64,000 nucleotides of DNA, taken from NCBI RefSeq assembly GCF_017876595.1, contig NZ_JAGIOG010000001.1:1364001-1428000 (forward strand), in the 5' to 3' direction. Source of the DNA: Aeromicrobium fastidiosum. Lineage in GTDB: Bacteria > Actinomycetota > Actinomycetes > Propionibacteriales > Nocardioidaceae. The notes under the pieces are model-generated. The model did not search any database. It was not told the DNA's origin and saw nothing but the letters and a program-made list of their open reading frames with translations. A program made the translations under genes and the position numbers. Of the stretch, positions 16,934 through 25,724 are shown piece after piece; the stretch's first letter is position 1; each line of letters opens with the position of its first letter.

Positions 16934-18121
16934 CTAGCGACGACCCACCCGACTCGGCCCCTTCTCGTTCTGCTCACCAAGATGGCGGGCACCCACGAGG
17001 CGGCCGGCGACGACGCTCGCGGACGCGGCGACGGTCAGCGCTGCGGCTGCCACGAGCCACGCGTCGAGATAGCCGGTCCCGTCGACCACGGCCGCGAACA
17101 CCAGGGGCCCGGCCACGCTGCCGCCGAACAGGCCCGCCTGCATCACGCCGGTCACCGACGCCACGCGTCCGCCCCACACCCGCGTGATCACGATGTTGAG
17201 CAGGCCGGTCCACCCCCAGCCGCAGCCGAACGCGAACGCGATGCCGACCAGGTAGCCGGCTGTCGTGCCGGTGCCGACCAGCGCGATGCCGAGGACGCCG
17301 GTGGCCTGCAGGCCGGCGATGTCGAGCAGCAGACGGCGGGGCGCGTGGTCGCCCCAGCGCCACGAGGTGAGGATGCGGCCGGTGATGCAGCACAGGCTGC
17401 CGAGCACGAGCCCGCCGGCAGCCACGGCGGGGGACAGGCCGGACGAGAGACCGCTGGCGACGCCGAACACCGCGACGGTCGTGGCCGCCGCCGAGCCCAT
17501 GAAACCTCCGGCGCACAGGGCGATCAGCGTGCCGCGGTGCGGCAGGCTCGACCGGCCGGAGGCTCGGCGCGGGACGCGCTGGGAGCCCGCGGCCGGGCGG
17601 GGCACGACGATCTGCGGCAGCAGGGTCGCGACCAGCAGGATGACCATGGCCTCCCGCCAGGGCCTCACGTCGTCGAACGAGGCGAGCAGGAGTCCGGCGA
17701 GCAGCGTCGCCGCCGGCACCGCCGACTGGACGATGCCGAAGACCGCGCCCTGTCGGCGTCCGGTGGCCGCGGTGGCCAGGGTGCCGTTCGAGGCGGGCTG
17801 GATCACGGCGTTGGCCATGCCGAGCGCCACGAAGGCCAGCGCCAACGTCGCCGGGCCCCGGGCGACGGCGACGAGGGCGACACCGAGACTGGCCAGGGCC
17901 GCAGCGAGCCGCAGGGCGCGGGAGGGACCCACGCGCTGCACGACGACTCCTCCGAGGGGGCTGGCCACCGCCGCGACCAGGTAGCCGAAGGACACCGTGC
18001 CGGCCAGGGCGGGGACCGACAGCCCGAGATCGGCCGAGATGCCCGGCCCCATCGTCCCGACGACGAACGGTGGAGCGGCCACCATGGTCATCGACAGCGC
18101 GGCCGCCGCGACCGCCCTCAT
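16934..18121 (-). CDS. MFS transporter, 395 aa
   Basis: About twelve hydrophobic segments. The loop QRVGPSRALRLAAALASLGVA resembles the MFS loop 2-3 region, and the N-terminal half reads as a typical symporter/antiporter. The start ATG 18121 overlaps the SDR stop (ATGA), showing translational coupling. It is in the unit reductase-ferredoxin-SDR-MFS-peroxidase. It probably carries the pathway substrate or an intermediate, but the direction is not determinable. Confidence 0.88.
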   Translation of the reverse strand: MRAVAAAALSMTMVAAPPFVVGTMGPGISADLGLSVPALAGTVSFGYLVAAVASPLGGVVVQRVGPSRALRLAAALASLGVALVAVARGPATLALAFVALGMANAVIQPASNGTLATAATGRRQGAVFGIVQSAVPAATLLAGLLLASFDDVRPWREAMVILLVATLLPQIVVPRPAAGSQRVPRRASGRSSLPHRGTLIALCAGGFMGSAAATTVAVFGVASGLSSGLSPAVAAGGLVLGSLCCITGRILTSWRWGDHAPRRLLLDIAGLQATGVLGIALVGTGTTAGYLVGIAFAFGCGWGWTGLLNIVITRVWGGRVASVTGVMQAGLFGGSVAGPLVFAAVVDGTGYLDAWLVAAAALTVAASASVVAGRLVGARHLGEQNEKGPSRVGRR

Positions 18122-18882
18122 CGGGCCGTGAAACCTCCGTCGACGTGGACGACCGAACCGGTCGTCCACCCGGCCTCGGGAGCGAGCAGGCCGGCGACAG
18201 TGTGAGCGACGTCGTCGGGGCTGCCCCATCGTCCGACCGGGATCGAGGACGTGAACGCTGCCTCGGCTGCGCGGTCGGCCGCCGTGCCGTGCTGGTCGGC
18301 GTTCATGGGGGTGCGCACCGGGCCCGGGGCGACGCAGTTGACCGTGACGCCGTCGGCCGCCACCTCGAGCGCGATCGACCGGGTCATCGCGGCCACGGCA
18401 CCCTTGGTCGCCGCGTAGCCCGAGCGTTCGGCCGCACCCACCGACCCCAGCACCGAGCCGATCGTCACGATGCGGCCGTGCTGCTGCTCGATCATCGTCG
18501 GCAGGACCGCACGGACCGCGAGCCACGTGCCCACGACATTGGTCTCGAGCGCGGCCCGCAGCTCGTCGACGGACAGGTCGGTGACGCTGCCCCGTGCGAG
18601 GCGGCCGGCGGCGGTCACGAGGCCGGAGACGGGGCCCCACCGCTCGGAGCAGAGGGCGACGGCCTGCGCCAGGACGTCGGGGTCGGTCGTGTCGCCGACC
18701 GCGACGGCCATCGTGCCGGGATCGACCCCCGACTCGACCAGCTGTGCCAGCGCGTCGTCCGCCCGCTCCCGGTCACGCCCCAGCATCACGACCGGGCGTC
18801 CGTCGGTGGCGACCCGTCGGGCCACGGCGAGACCGATGCCGCTGGTGCCGCCCGTGACGACGACCGGACGCAGTCCGGTCAT
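18118..18882 (-). CDS. Short-chain dehydrogenase/reductase, 254 aa
   Basis: Classical SDR: NAD(P)-binding TGGTSGIG near residue 11, the Asn in ETNVVGTW, catalytic Ser in TIGSVLGS and YAATK active site, plus PGPVRTPM. The start overlaps the ferredoxin stop by 4 bp, the end overlaps the MFS start. In a Rieske-linked operon a likely role is dehydrogenation of a cis-dihydrodiol to the catechol that the extradiol enzyme at 21792 would need; this is inference, as generic SDR features do not fix the substrate. Confidence 0.92.
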   Translation of the reverse strand: MTGLRPVVVTGGTSGIGLAVARRVATDGRPVVMLGRDRERADDALAQLVESGVDPGTMAVAVGDTTDPDVLAQAVALCSERWGPVSGLVTAAGRLARGSVTDLSVDELRAALETNVVGTWLAVRAVLPTMIEQQHGRIVTIGSVLGSVGAAERSGYAATKGAVAAMTRSIALEVAADGVTVNCVAPGPVRTPMNADQHGTAADRAAEAAFTSSIPVGRWGSPDDVAHTVAGLLAPEAGWTTGSVVHVDGGFTAR

Positions 18883-19220
18883 GCGCTGTGGTCGGCCGTG
18901 AACTGCGTGTCGACGCCGACGGGGCCGAGCTTCTGCGATCCGCCGGGGTCGCCCAGCGCCTCGTCACGACCCGGCAGGGGCAGCTCGAAGAACGCGACCG
19001 AGTCGGCCAGGAACTCGCCGAGCTCGGGGTCCTTGCGCGCCTTGCGATCGACGAAGACGGCGCTGACGGGGCACTCGACCTCGCACGCGCCGCAGTCGAT
19101 GCACTCGTTGACGTTGATGTAGCTGCGGCGGTCGCCGATGTAGATGCAGTCGACCGGGCAGACCTCGATGCAGGAGCGGTCGAGGACGTCGATGCAGTCG
19201 GATCCGATCACGTAGGCCAT
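18879..19220 (-). CDS. fdxA: FdxA-type 7Fe ferredoxin, 113 aa
   Basis: Cysteines at 9, 17, 21, 25 (C..7..C..3..CPVDC) and 40, 43, 46, 50 (CIDCGACEVECP) match ferredoxins carrying one 3Fe-4S and one 4Fe-4S cluster. The first 75 residues align with FdxA; the last 35 are a hydrophilic extension. It lies between a ferredoxin reductase and an SDR, and across from a Rieske oxygenase. It is therefore the apparent electron carrier for that oxygenase, which is unusual because most use a 2Fe-2S ferredoxin. Confidence 0.9.
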   Translation of the reverse strand: MAYVIGSDCIDVLDRSCIEVCPVDCIYIGDRRSYINVNECIDCGACEVECPVSAVFVDRKARKDPELGEFLADSVAFFELPLPGRDEALGDPGGSQKLGPVGVDTQFTADHSA

Positions 19221-19265
19221 CAGATGTCTCCTTGTTCCTGGGGTGCGTCGGTGGAGTGGATCGGC

Positions 19266-20261
19266 TCAGGCGCCGTCGGTCGAGTGACCGGGGAAGAGCA
19301 CGAGATCGGGGTCGAGGTCGACCGCGACGTGGTTCATGGCGGTGGCGACCTCGCCGAAGCCGACCGACATGAGCTTGACCTTGCCGTCGTAGTCGGTGAC
19401 GTCGCCGGCGGCGTAGACGCGGGGCAGGTTGGTGCGGCCGGACCGGTCGACCGCGATGGACCGGCCGAGCAGCTCGACGCCCCACTCGCGCAGCGGGCCG
19501 AGATCGCTGATGAACCCGAGCGCCGCGATGACGTGGTCGCACGCGACGACGGTCTCGGTGCCGTCCTTGGCCTGCAGGGTCACCTTCTGCAGCACCTCGG
19601 CGGTGGCGTCGCCGTGCAGCGCGACGACCTCGGTGTCGGTGTGGATCGCCGTGGGACCGCTGCGCACGCGGTCGAGCGTCGCGGCGTGACCGCGGAAGGC
19701 GGCGCGACGGTGCACGAGCGTCACCGAGCGGGCGATCGTCCCGAGCGCGTCGGCCCAGTCGAGGGCCGAGTCGCCGCCGCCGACGATGACGACGTCCTGG
19801 TCGGCGTGCTTCGACGGGTCGACGACGAAGTACGACAGTCCGTTGCCGACCCACTCGTCACCGGTGCCGAGAGCGCGCGGCGTCGGCGTGCCGATGCCCG
19901 CCGTGATGACGACCGCTCCGGCCCGCAGCACCGTCCCGTCGTCGAGCGTCAGCACGGGCGCCCCGTCGACGTGCTCGAGGTTCACGGCCTGACGTCCCAG
20001 CAGGTAGGTGGGCTCGTAGGTGTCGGCCTGCTCGACGAGGTTGGCCACGAAGTCGCGACCGCGGATCGACGGCAGCGCCGCTACGTCGCGGATCTGCTTC
20101 TCGGGGTAGAGGGCCATGACCTGGCCGCCGGCCTGCGGCAGCACGTCCACCACGACGGTCGACAGGCCGCGGAAGCCCGCGTAGTAGGCGCCGTAGAGAC
20201 CGGTCGGGCCGGCGCCGACGATGACGACGTCGGTCTCGATGACGGTGGACGGTGCGCTCAC
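19266..20261 (-). CDS. Thioredoxin-reductase-like ferredoxin-NADP reductase (type 2), 331 aa
   Basis: Two dinucleotide-binding folds: FAD at VVIVGAGPTGLYGAYYAG near the N-terminus and NADP at VVIVGGGDSALDWA in the middle; C-terminal VYAAGDVTDYDGKVKLM closes around FAD. It lacks the CxxC of thioredoxin reductases, as expected for this ferredoxin-reductase group. I use GTG 20261, which has GAGGAG upstream. It is first gene of the minus-strand unit and would reduce the ferredoxin encoded 45 bp downstream. Confidence 0.92.
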   Translation of the reverse strand: MSAPSTVIETDVVIVGAGPTGLYGAYYAGFRGLSTVVVDVLPQAGGQVMALYPEKQIRDVAALPSIRGRDFVANLVEQADTYEPTYLLGRQAVNLEHVDGAPVLTLDDGTVLRAGAVVITAGIGTPTPRALGTGDEWVGNGLSYFVVDPSKHADQDVVIVGGGDSALDWADALGTIARSVTLVHRRAAFRGHAATLDRVRSGPTAIHTDTEVVALHGDATAEVLQKVTLQAKDGTETVVACDHVIAALGFISDLGPLREWGVELLGRSIAVDRSGRTNLPRVYAAGDVTDYDGKVKLMSVGFGEVATAMNHVAVDLDPDLVLFPGHSTDGA

Positions 20262-20342
20262 GACAGCTCCTCGCTCGGTGATCACAGGGGTGATCGGGTC
20301 CGACGGACTCTAGGTGGGCCGGATCACCACGACACCGATCCG

Positions 20343-20359
20343 GGATCGCTGAGCGGAAT
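20343..20359. promoter_or_regulatory. IclR-type operator candidate (site 8)
   Basis: GGATCGCTGAGCGGAAT lies in the 219-bp divergent region between the ferredoxin reductase (minus) and Rieske oxygenase (plus). It is one of two consensus matches there. Confidence 0.45.
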
Positions 20360-20390
20360 CCATGCCCGCCGGTGTGGTGCCTGTCCACGA

Positions 20391-20407
20391 AGTCCGCTGG
20401 GCGAACC
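20391..20407. promoter_or_regulatory. IclR-type operator candidate (site 9)
   Basis: AGTCCGCTGGGCGAACC, 48 bp from site 8 and 74 bp before the oxygenase start. A pair of sites in a divergent promoter also occurs at 596/665 and 34339/34402. Confidence 0.5.
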
Positions 20408-20480
20408 ACGACGGTTGTCGTGCCGGTGCTGCGGTGGTCTGCTGATGCACCGACGAACCCGAGGACCTGGAGCAGAGACG

Positions 20481-21749
20481 ATGAGCGAGACGCTGGATTC
20501 GCAAGCCGCGCCGGCGGCCGAGCGCGCCCCCAAGAAGGCAGCCCCGACCTCCGAGCGTCCCAAGACGTCGGCCAGGCGCCGGCACGACGGGAACCTGCCG
20601 GGACGTCAGGACTGGTCGAGCTGGCCCCACTACCAGGCGGCGGCAGCGGGCTTCCGCGGCTACTGGTACCCCGTCGTCTACTCCTCCCAGGTCGGCGAGC
20701 GACCGGTCCGGGTCAAGCTGCTGGGCGAGGACATCTTCGTCATCCGTGACAAGGGCGTCGTCCGCGGCATGGCCAACCGGTGCCCGCATCGCGGCGTCCC
20801 GCTGAGCTACGGCAACAAGCAGTTCCCCGGCACGATCTCGTGCGTCTACCACGGCTGGACGTTCGACCTCGAGACCGGCGACCTCAAGGCCGCCATCACC
20901 GATGGCCCCGAGTCGCCGATCTGCGGCAAGGTCACGCAGCCGACGTACCACGTCGAGGAGCGCCTCGGCATGGTCTGGATCTTCGTGGGCGACGGCGAGG
21001 AGCCGCACCCCATCGACGAGCAGCTGCCCGAGGAGCTCGTGACCAACGCGGCCGTCATCGGCTCGCGCATCATGCCGCGCGAGGGCAACTGGCGCTTCGC
21101 GTGCGAGAACGGCTACGACGAGGGTCACGCCAAGTACCTCCACCGCACCGCGCTGTGGCGCCTGTTCAAGGCCATGCCCGTCTGGAACACGACCAAGATC
21201 GTCAAGCGCGGCCGCTGGATCTACCGCGTGCAGCAGGAGCAGTACTGGGACGCCGACTTCCCCGGGCTGGGCAAGTGGACCGGTCAGGCCTGGTACAAGT
21301 CCAAGCCCCCGAAGACCACGACCAACATCGGCAACACCGGCTCGCACCGCGAGGTCAACCCCGTCATCGCCGAGCAGGACTTCCCGGGCTTCGCCTCGGT
21401 GTCGATGCCCGGCGTGCTGCGCATCGCGTACCCGACGTTCATCCACTACGAGTTCTACGTGCCGGTGGACGCCGACAACCACCTGTACGTGGGCGTCATG
21501 GCCGACTTCAAGAAGGGGCTCAAGACGATTCCCTTCTACTTCAAGTACCTCGGCGCCGTCCGCTGGCTGTTCCACGGCCAGTTCTCGGGCCAGGACAAGT
21601 GGATGGTCGAGGTCACCGACGCCCCGCCGGAGAAGCTCTACCGTCCCGACGACTCGTTGCTGCAGTGGCGCAAGCTCGCCGAGGACACCACCGAGGACCG
21701 GGTCGACGCGCTGGCCGAGCAGGGCATCGACGTGCCCGAGCCCGCCTGA
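20481..21749 (+). CDS. Rieske non-heme iron oxygenase, catalytic subunit, 422 aa
   Basis: The Rieske 2Fe-2S site is C101-x-H103 (RCPHRG) and C121-x2-H124 (CVYHGW). The mononuclear iron site is visible in GYDEGHAKYLH, with bridging Asp 213 and ligands His 216 and His 221. About 45 hydrophilic N-terminal residues rich in Ala, Lys and Pro precede the domain. No small (beta) subunit gene follows, so it is probably a homo-oligomeric alpha-only oxygenase. Electrons should come from the divergent reductase and ferredoxin. It heads the ring-cleavage operon. The substrate is unknown; an aromatic or N-/O-substituted ring compound is likely. Confidence 0.94.
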   Translation: MSETLDSQAAPAAERAPKKAAPTSERPKTSARRRHDGNLPGRQDWSSWPHYQAAAAGFRGYWYPVVYSSQVGERPVRVKLLGEDIFVIRDKGVVRGMANRCPHRGVPLSYGNKQFPGTISCVYHGWTFDLETGDLKAAITDGPESPICGKVTQPTYHVEERLGMVWIFVGDGEEPHPIDEQLPEELVTNAAVIGSRIMPREGNWRFACENGYDEGHAKYLHRTALWRLFKAMPVWNTTKIVKRGRWIYRVQQEQYWDADFPGLGKWTGQAWYKSKPPKTTTNIGNTGSHREVNPVIAEQDFPGFASVSMPGVLRIAYPTFIHYEFYVPVDADNHLYVGVMADFKKGLKTIPFYFKYLGAVRWLFHGQFSGQDKWMVEVTDAPPEKLYRPDDSLLQWRKLAEDTTEDRVDALAEQGIDVPEPA

Positions 21750-21791
21750 CCACCCCCACCTCACCGAGCAGCGACGTAGGCAAGGAGCACC

Positions 21792-22754
21792 ATGGCATCG
21801 ATCGTGCTGGGAGTGGCGGCATCGCACTCCACCCTCATGAACACCCACTGGGACAAGGTCGTCAACACCGACCGCGCCGAGGCGTTCCGTGACGGCCTGG
21901 CCGCCGCGCGCGACCGCATCGCCGCGGCGGCACCCGATGTCGTGGTGCTGGTGGGCTCGAACCACTTCCGCGGGTTCTGGCTCGACATGATCCCGTCGTT
22001 CACGATGGGCGTCGGCGAGGTCATCGCCGCCGGTGACGGCGGCACCCCCAAGGGGCCGCAGAAGACCGATCCGGAGTTCGCGCAGGCCCTGGCCCAGCAG
22101 CTCGTCGACCGGGGCACCGAGGTCGCGATCTCGGCCCGTCTGCAGATCGACCACGGCCAGGCCCACGCGATCCAGTACCTGCTCGACGGCATCGACGTGC
22201 CGGTCGTGCCGCTGGTCGTCAACGTGTTCGCCGCCCCCCTGCCGACGATGCCACGCGTCGCTGAGCTGGGTGCCAACATCACCCGTGCGGTCGCCGAGAT
22301 CGGCGGCGACAAGCGCGTCGTCGTCATCGCGTCGGGCGGGCTCTCGCACCAGCTGCCGTGGCCCAGCGACTGGACCGCCCCCGAGGGCGACGACGAGGAG
22401 TTCCTGGTCGACGCCTGGCTCAACGGGCGCGGCGAGTGGGAGCGCTACAACGACCGGCGTCGCGAGATCATCGTGTCGGCCCAGCCCACGATCTTCCCCG
22501 ACTTCGACGAGACGTGGCTCGCGGACCTCGAGAAGGGCGACATGCGGCAGTACGCCGAGCTGACCTCCGAGCAGATCGCCGAGGTCGCCGGCAACGGCGG
22601 CCAGGAGCTGCGCACGTGGATGGTCATGATCGCGGCCCTCGGCTTCGCGCCGGGCAAGGCGTTGGCCTACTCCGAGATGCCCGAGTGGCTCACCGGCATG
22701 GGAGTCGCCGTGATCGAGCCCTCCGAGACCACGACCCAGGACGGAGACCGATGA
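21792..22754 (+). CDS. Class III extradiol ring-cleavage dioxygenase (LigB/MhpB-like), 320 aa
   Basis: The LigB-type fold is shown by conserved His residues: ASHS (His 12), SNHFRGF (His 58), DHGQAHA (His 121, 125) and GLSHQ (His 186). Length and motif order match 2,3-dihydroxyphenylpropionate dioxygenases. It would cleave a catechol beside the hydroxyls with Fe(II). It overlaps the next gene (ATGA), an MhpC-like hydrolase that uses such products. The ring-cleavage role is secure, the exact catechol is not. Confidence 0.9.
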   Translation: MASIVLGVAASHSTLMNTHWDKVVNTDRAEAFRDGLAAARDRIAAAAPDVVVLVGSNHFRGFWLDMIPSFTMGVGEVIAAGDGGTPKGPQKTDPEFAQALAQQLVDRGTEVAISARLQIDHGQAHAIQYLLDGIDVPVVPLVVNVFAAPLPTMPRVAELGANITRAVAEIGGDKRVVVIASGGLSHQLPWPSDWTAPEGDDEEFLVDAWLNGRGEWERYNDRRREIIVSAQPTIFPDFDETWLADLEKGDMRQYAELTSEQIAEVAGNGGQELRTWMVMIAALGFAPGKALAYSEMPEWLTGMGVAVIEPSETTTQDGDR

Positions 22755-23647
22755 CGATCGACACGACCTCGCCGGCGCTCACCTCGCCCGCGGCGGGACC
22801 GGCACCCGAGAGCAGGTTCGCGACCGCTGACGGCGTCACCTACCACTACTACGAGCTCGGTTCCGGCCCCGACACGATCTTCCTGCACGGTGGTGGCCCC
22901 GGCTGCACGGCGTGGAGCGACTTCGGACCCGTCGCGCCGTACTTCACCGAGGACCGGCACTGCGTGCTGGTCGACATCCTGCAGTACGGCCAGTCCGAGA
23001 AGTGCCTCATCACGGGGCCCATGTGGGACTTCCACGCTGCCAAGACCATCGCCCTGATGGACGAGCTCGGCATCGAGAAGGCCGACTTCATCTGCAACTC
23101 GTGGGGCGGCACGATCGCGCTCAACCTCGCGGCTCTCCACCCCGACCGCGTGCGGTCGCTCGTGGTGACGGGGAGCATGCCGGTGTTCTACGGCCCCCTG
23201 GCCCCGCTGCCCGAGCGCGGCCACCGCGGTCGCAAGGCCCGCGACGTCTACTACGGCGGCGAGGGCCCGACCCGCGACAAGATGCGCACGCTCATCACGT
23301 CGCTCGAGTGGTTCGACGCCGACCGCCTGCCCGAGGAGACCCTCGACATGCGGTACGAGCAGAGCCTCGACGAGGGCGAGCGCGGACTCGCGGCCATGTC
23401 GGACTCGCCGCGCGGCGACTGGCAGGACCTGACGGAGCGCCTCGGCCAGATCGAGGCACCGACGCTGTTCATGTGGGGTCGCGAGGACGCCTTCCTGACG
23501 CCCGACTACCCGATGATGCTGGCGCGCATGGTGCAGCGGGGCAACCTGCACGTCATGGACCACGTGTCCCACCACCTGCAGGAGGAGCGCCCCGGTGCCT
23601 TCCACGCCGTCGTCGACGGCTTCCTGCGGGCCATCGACCACCGCTGA
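22751..23647 (+). CDS. Meta-cleavage product hydrolase (MhpC-like), 298 aa
   Basis: An alpha/beta hydrolase with oxyanion-hole motif HGGGPGC typical of C-C bond hydrolases of meta-cleavage pathways. The nucleophile elbow is CNSWGG (115-120): Ser 117 is present, but the first Gly of GxSxG is Cys. The catalytic His lies in DHVSHHLQEE. It hydrolyses the ring-opened product into a carboxylic acid and a dienoate. The start overlaps the dioxygenase stop. Confidence 0.9.
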   Translation: MTIDTTSPALTSPAAGPAPESRFATADGVTYHYYELGSGPDTIFLHGGGPGCTAWSDFGPVAPYFTEDRHCVLVDILQYGQSEKCLITGPMWDFHAAKTIALMDELGIEKADFICNSWGGTIALNLAALHPDRVRSLVVTGSMPVFYGPLAPLPERGHRGRKARDVYYGGEGPTRDKMRTLITSLEWFDADRLPEETLDMRYEQSLDEGERGLAAMSDSPRGDWQDLTERLGQIEAPTLFMWGREDAFLTPDYPMMLARMVQRGNLHVMDHVSHHLQEERPGAFHAVVDGFLRAIDHR

Positions 23648-23678
23648 CGCATCCCAGCCCACCTACGAAGAGGCACCC

Positions 23679-23822
23679 ATGAAGCTCATCACCATCGCGC
23701 TCGCCGCGGTCGCCGTCGTCGCTGGCGGCCGAGTCGTCAGTCACCGGCTGGCGACGCACCAGCGCATCATCCCCAATCCGCTGGCCCGCGTGAACACGCA
23801 GGTCCACCGCATCAACCAGTGA
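23679..23822 (+). CDS. Small membrane or secreted peptide, 47 aa
   Basis: MKLITIALAAVAVVAGG is a hydrophobic N-terminus that could be a membrane anchor or signal peptide, followed by a short basic tail with no motif I know. GAAGAGG lies six to twelve bases upstream of ATG 23679. It sits between two hydrolases in the meta-cleavage operon with normal operon spacing on both sides, so it is probably expressed. The function is unknown. Confidence 0.6.
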   Translation: MKLITIALAAVAVVAGGRVVSHRLATHQRIIPNPLARVNTQVHRINQ

Positions 23823-23862
23823 CCACCCGCGGCATCGCGCCGCGGACGAGGAGAGACCTGAC

Positions 23863-24735
23863 ATGACCCAAGAACTGACCCGCACCATCTGGACCGAGCT
23901 CGCCGGTCTCGACTTCTCGCTGTCGACCGTCGACGCCGGCGGCGTGCCGACCCGTTCGCTGCAGGCCGGGCACGGCGACGAGACGATCGTCTTCCTGCAC
24001 GGCACGAGCGGCCACCTCGAGGCGTTCATGCGCAACATCAAGCCGCACGCCGAGCGCTACACGGTGCACGCGATCGACATGCTCGGCCACGGCTACACGG
24101 GCAAGCCCGACTACCCGTACGAGATCCCGCGCTACCGCGACCACCTGCTGGCGTACCTCGACGCCGTCGGCATCGAGAAGGCGCACATCGGTGGCGAGTC
24201 GCTCGGCGGCTGGGTCGGCGGACGCACCGCGATCGACAACCCTGAGCGCGTCATCTCGCTGCAGCTGCTCGCGGCCGGCGGCACCGTCGCCGTCCCCGAG
24301 GTCATGGAGCGCATCCGCACCAGCACGCGCCGGGCGGTCGAGTCGAATGACGTCGAGCTGACCCGCAAGCGCATGCACCTGCTGATGCACGACCCGGCCA
24401 ACGCGACCGAGGAGCTCGTCGCGATCCGTCACGCGATCTACCAGCAGCCTGACTTCGTCGCGAACATCGACAACCTGCTGTCGCTGCAGGACATGGACAC
24501 GCGCCTGCGCAACATCCTGACGCCCGACCAGCTGGCGCAGATCACGGTGCCGACGCTCGTCGTGTGGGGACGCAACAACCCGTTCGGCGACGTCCCCGAG
24601 GCCCAGGCGATGCACGACAACATCGCGGGCTCCGAGCTGGTGCTGTTCGACGACTGCGGCCACTGGCCCCAGCACGAGCAGTTCGAGAAGTACAACGAGC
24701 TCAGCCTGGCATTCCTCGAGAAGCACCCGGCGTGA
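23863..24735 (+). CDS. Alpha/beta hydrolase, second copy in meta-cleavage operon, 290 aa
   Basis: HGTSGHLEAF oxyanion region, GESLGG elbow with nucleophile Ser 113, and catalytic His 267 in DDCGHWPQHE: a complete triad in contrast to the proteins at 1-525 and 10876. It is most like 2-hydroxymuconate semialdehyde or related C-C hydrolases. With two hydrolases in one operon, one may act on an ester, lactone or amide instead. It overlaps the MDR gene by GTGA. Confidence 0.9.
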   Translation: MTQELTRTIWTELAGLDFSLSTVDAGGVPTRSLQAGHGDETIVFLHGTSGHLEAFMRNIKPHAERYTVHAIDMLGHGYTGKPDYPYEIPRYRDHLLAYLDAVGIEKAHIGGESLGGWVGGRTAIDNPERVISLQLLAAGGTVAVPEVMERIRTSTRRAVESNDVELTRKRMHLLMHDPANATEELVAIRHAIYQQPDFVANIDNLLSLQDMDTRLRNILTPDQLAQITVPTLVVWGRNNPFGDVPEAQAMHDNIAGSELVLFDDCGHWPQHEQFEKYNELSLAFLEKHPA

Positions 24736-25715
24736 GCGACACGATGCGCGCCGCCCGCATCCACGGGTGGGGCGAGGCGCCCGTCGTCGAGAGCGTCCCC
24801 GTGCCCGTCGCCGGTGAGGGCGAGGCCCTCGTGCGGGTCGAGGTCGCGGCGGTGTCGCACCTCGACGTGACCGTCGCGGGTGGCGACTTCGGCATCAAGC
24901 CGAACCTGCCGTACGTCGGCGGGGTCGAGGGCTGCGGCGTCGTCGTGACGTCCGAGAGCTTCGCACCCGGCACGCGGGTCATCCTGCGCGGCGGCGGCAT
25001 CGGGCTCATGCGCGACGGCACGTGGGCCGAGCTCGTCGTGACGAAGGACAAGACGCTCACCGAGCTGCCCGAGGGCCTGGAGCCCGCGGTCGGCGCGACG
25101 TTCTTCCAGCCGACCACGACGGCCCACACGGCACTCCACGGCGTGGGACGCCTCGGTACCTGGCTGGCCGACGTCCCGGTGGCCGACGAGCACGTCGTCG
25201 TCGCGGGAGCAGCGGGCGCGGTCGGCTCCATGGTCACGCAGCTCGCACTGCTCAGCGGAGCGAAGGTCACGGCGCTCGTGGCCGACGAGTCGCAGGTCGA
25301 GCGCGTCGCTGCTGGCGCGACGGTCGTCGTGTCCGGCGACGACGGTGCCGTGGTCGCGCTGGCGACCGATCGTCCTGCGACGCTGCTGGTCGACACACTG
25401 GGAGGCTCCGACCTGCCGGCGCGCGCACGCTGGGTCCGCCCCGGCGGTCGTGCCGTGTCGATCGGCTACGTCGCCGGCGACGACGTGCGCCTCGGCCTGT
25501 CCAACTGGCTGCTCGACGACGTCGCGCTGCTGCCGGTCAACATGATCCGGCGTGAGCGCGAGGCCCGGGCACTGCTGCCCGAGCTGGCGGCGATGCTCGT
25601 GTGCGGCGACCTGACCCTCGACCACGAGACCTTCGGCATGGACGACCTCGGCCGGGCTCTCGAGCTCCTGCGCACGGGCCGTGTGCGGGGTCGCGCCGTC
25701 GTCCGTCCGTCATAG
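24732..25715 (+). CDS. MDR-family NADPH-dependent oxidoreductase (quinone reductase-like), 327 aa
   Basis: Medium-chain dehydrogenase fold with GroES-like N-terminal domain and Rossmann motif GAAGAVGS. The zinc ligands of alcohol dehydrogenases are missing, so it belongs to the zinc-free quinone/enone reductase branch. GTG 24732 overlaps the hydrolase stop; ATG 24744 is an alternative. In the operon it could reduce an enone or double bond of the ring-opened product. Confidence 0.88.
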   Translation: MSDTMRAARIHGWGEAPVVESVPVPVAGEGEALVRVEVAAVSHLDVTVAGGDFGIKPNLPYVGGVEGCGVVVTSESFAPGTRVILRGGGIGLMRDGTWAELVVTKDKTLTELPEGLEPAVGATFFQPTTTAHTALHGVGRLGTWLADVPVADEHVVVAGAAGAVGSMVTQLALLSGAKVTALVADESQVERVAAGATVVVSGDDGAVVALATDRPATLLVDTLGGSDLPARARWVRPGGRAVSIGYVAGDDVRLGLSNWLLDDVALLPVNMIRREREARALLPELAAMLVCGDLTLDHETFGMDDLGRALELLRTGRVRGRAVVRPS

Positions 25716-25724
25716 GCAGCGGTC

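Noticed and set aside
16430..20261. tRNA or rRNA genes in or near the island borders suggesting an integration site
   Set aside because: No cloverleaf, rRNA segment, integrase or direct-repeat att site was found in the window.
18888..21749. A 953-codon plus-strand frame reaching far upstream of the Rieske gene
   Set aside because: The first 530 codons are antisense to the ferredoxin and reductase genes, whose cluster and cofactor motifs are intact; the Rieske ATG at 20481 has its own leader.
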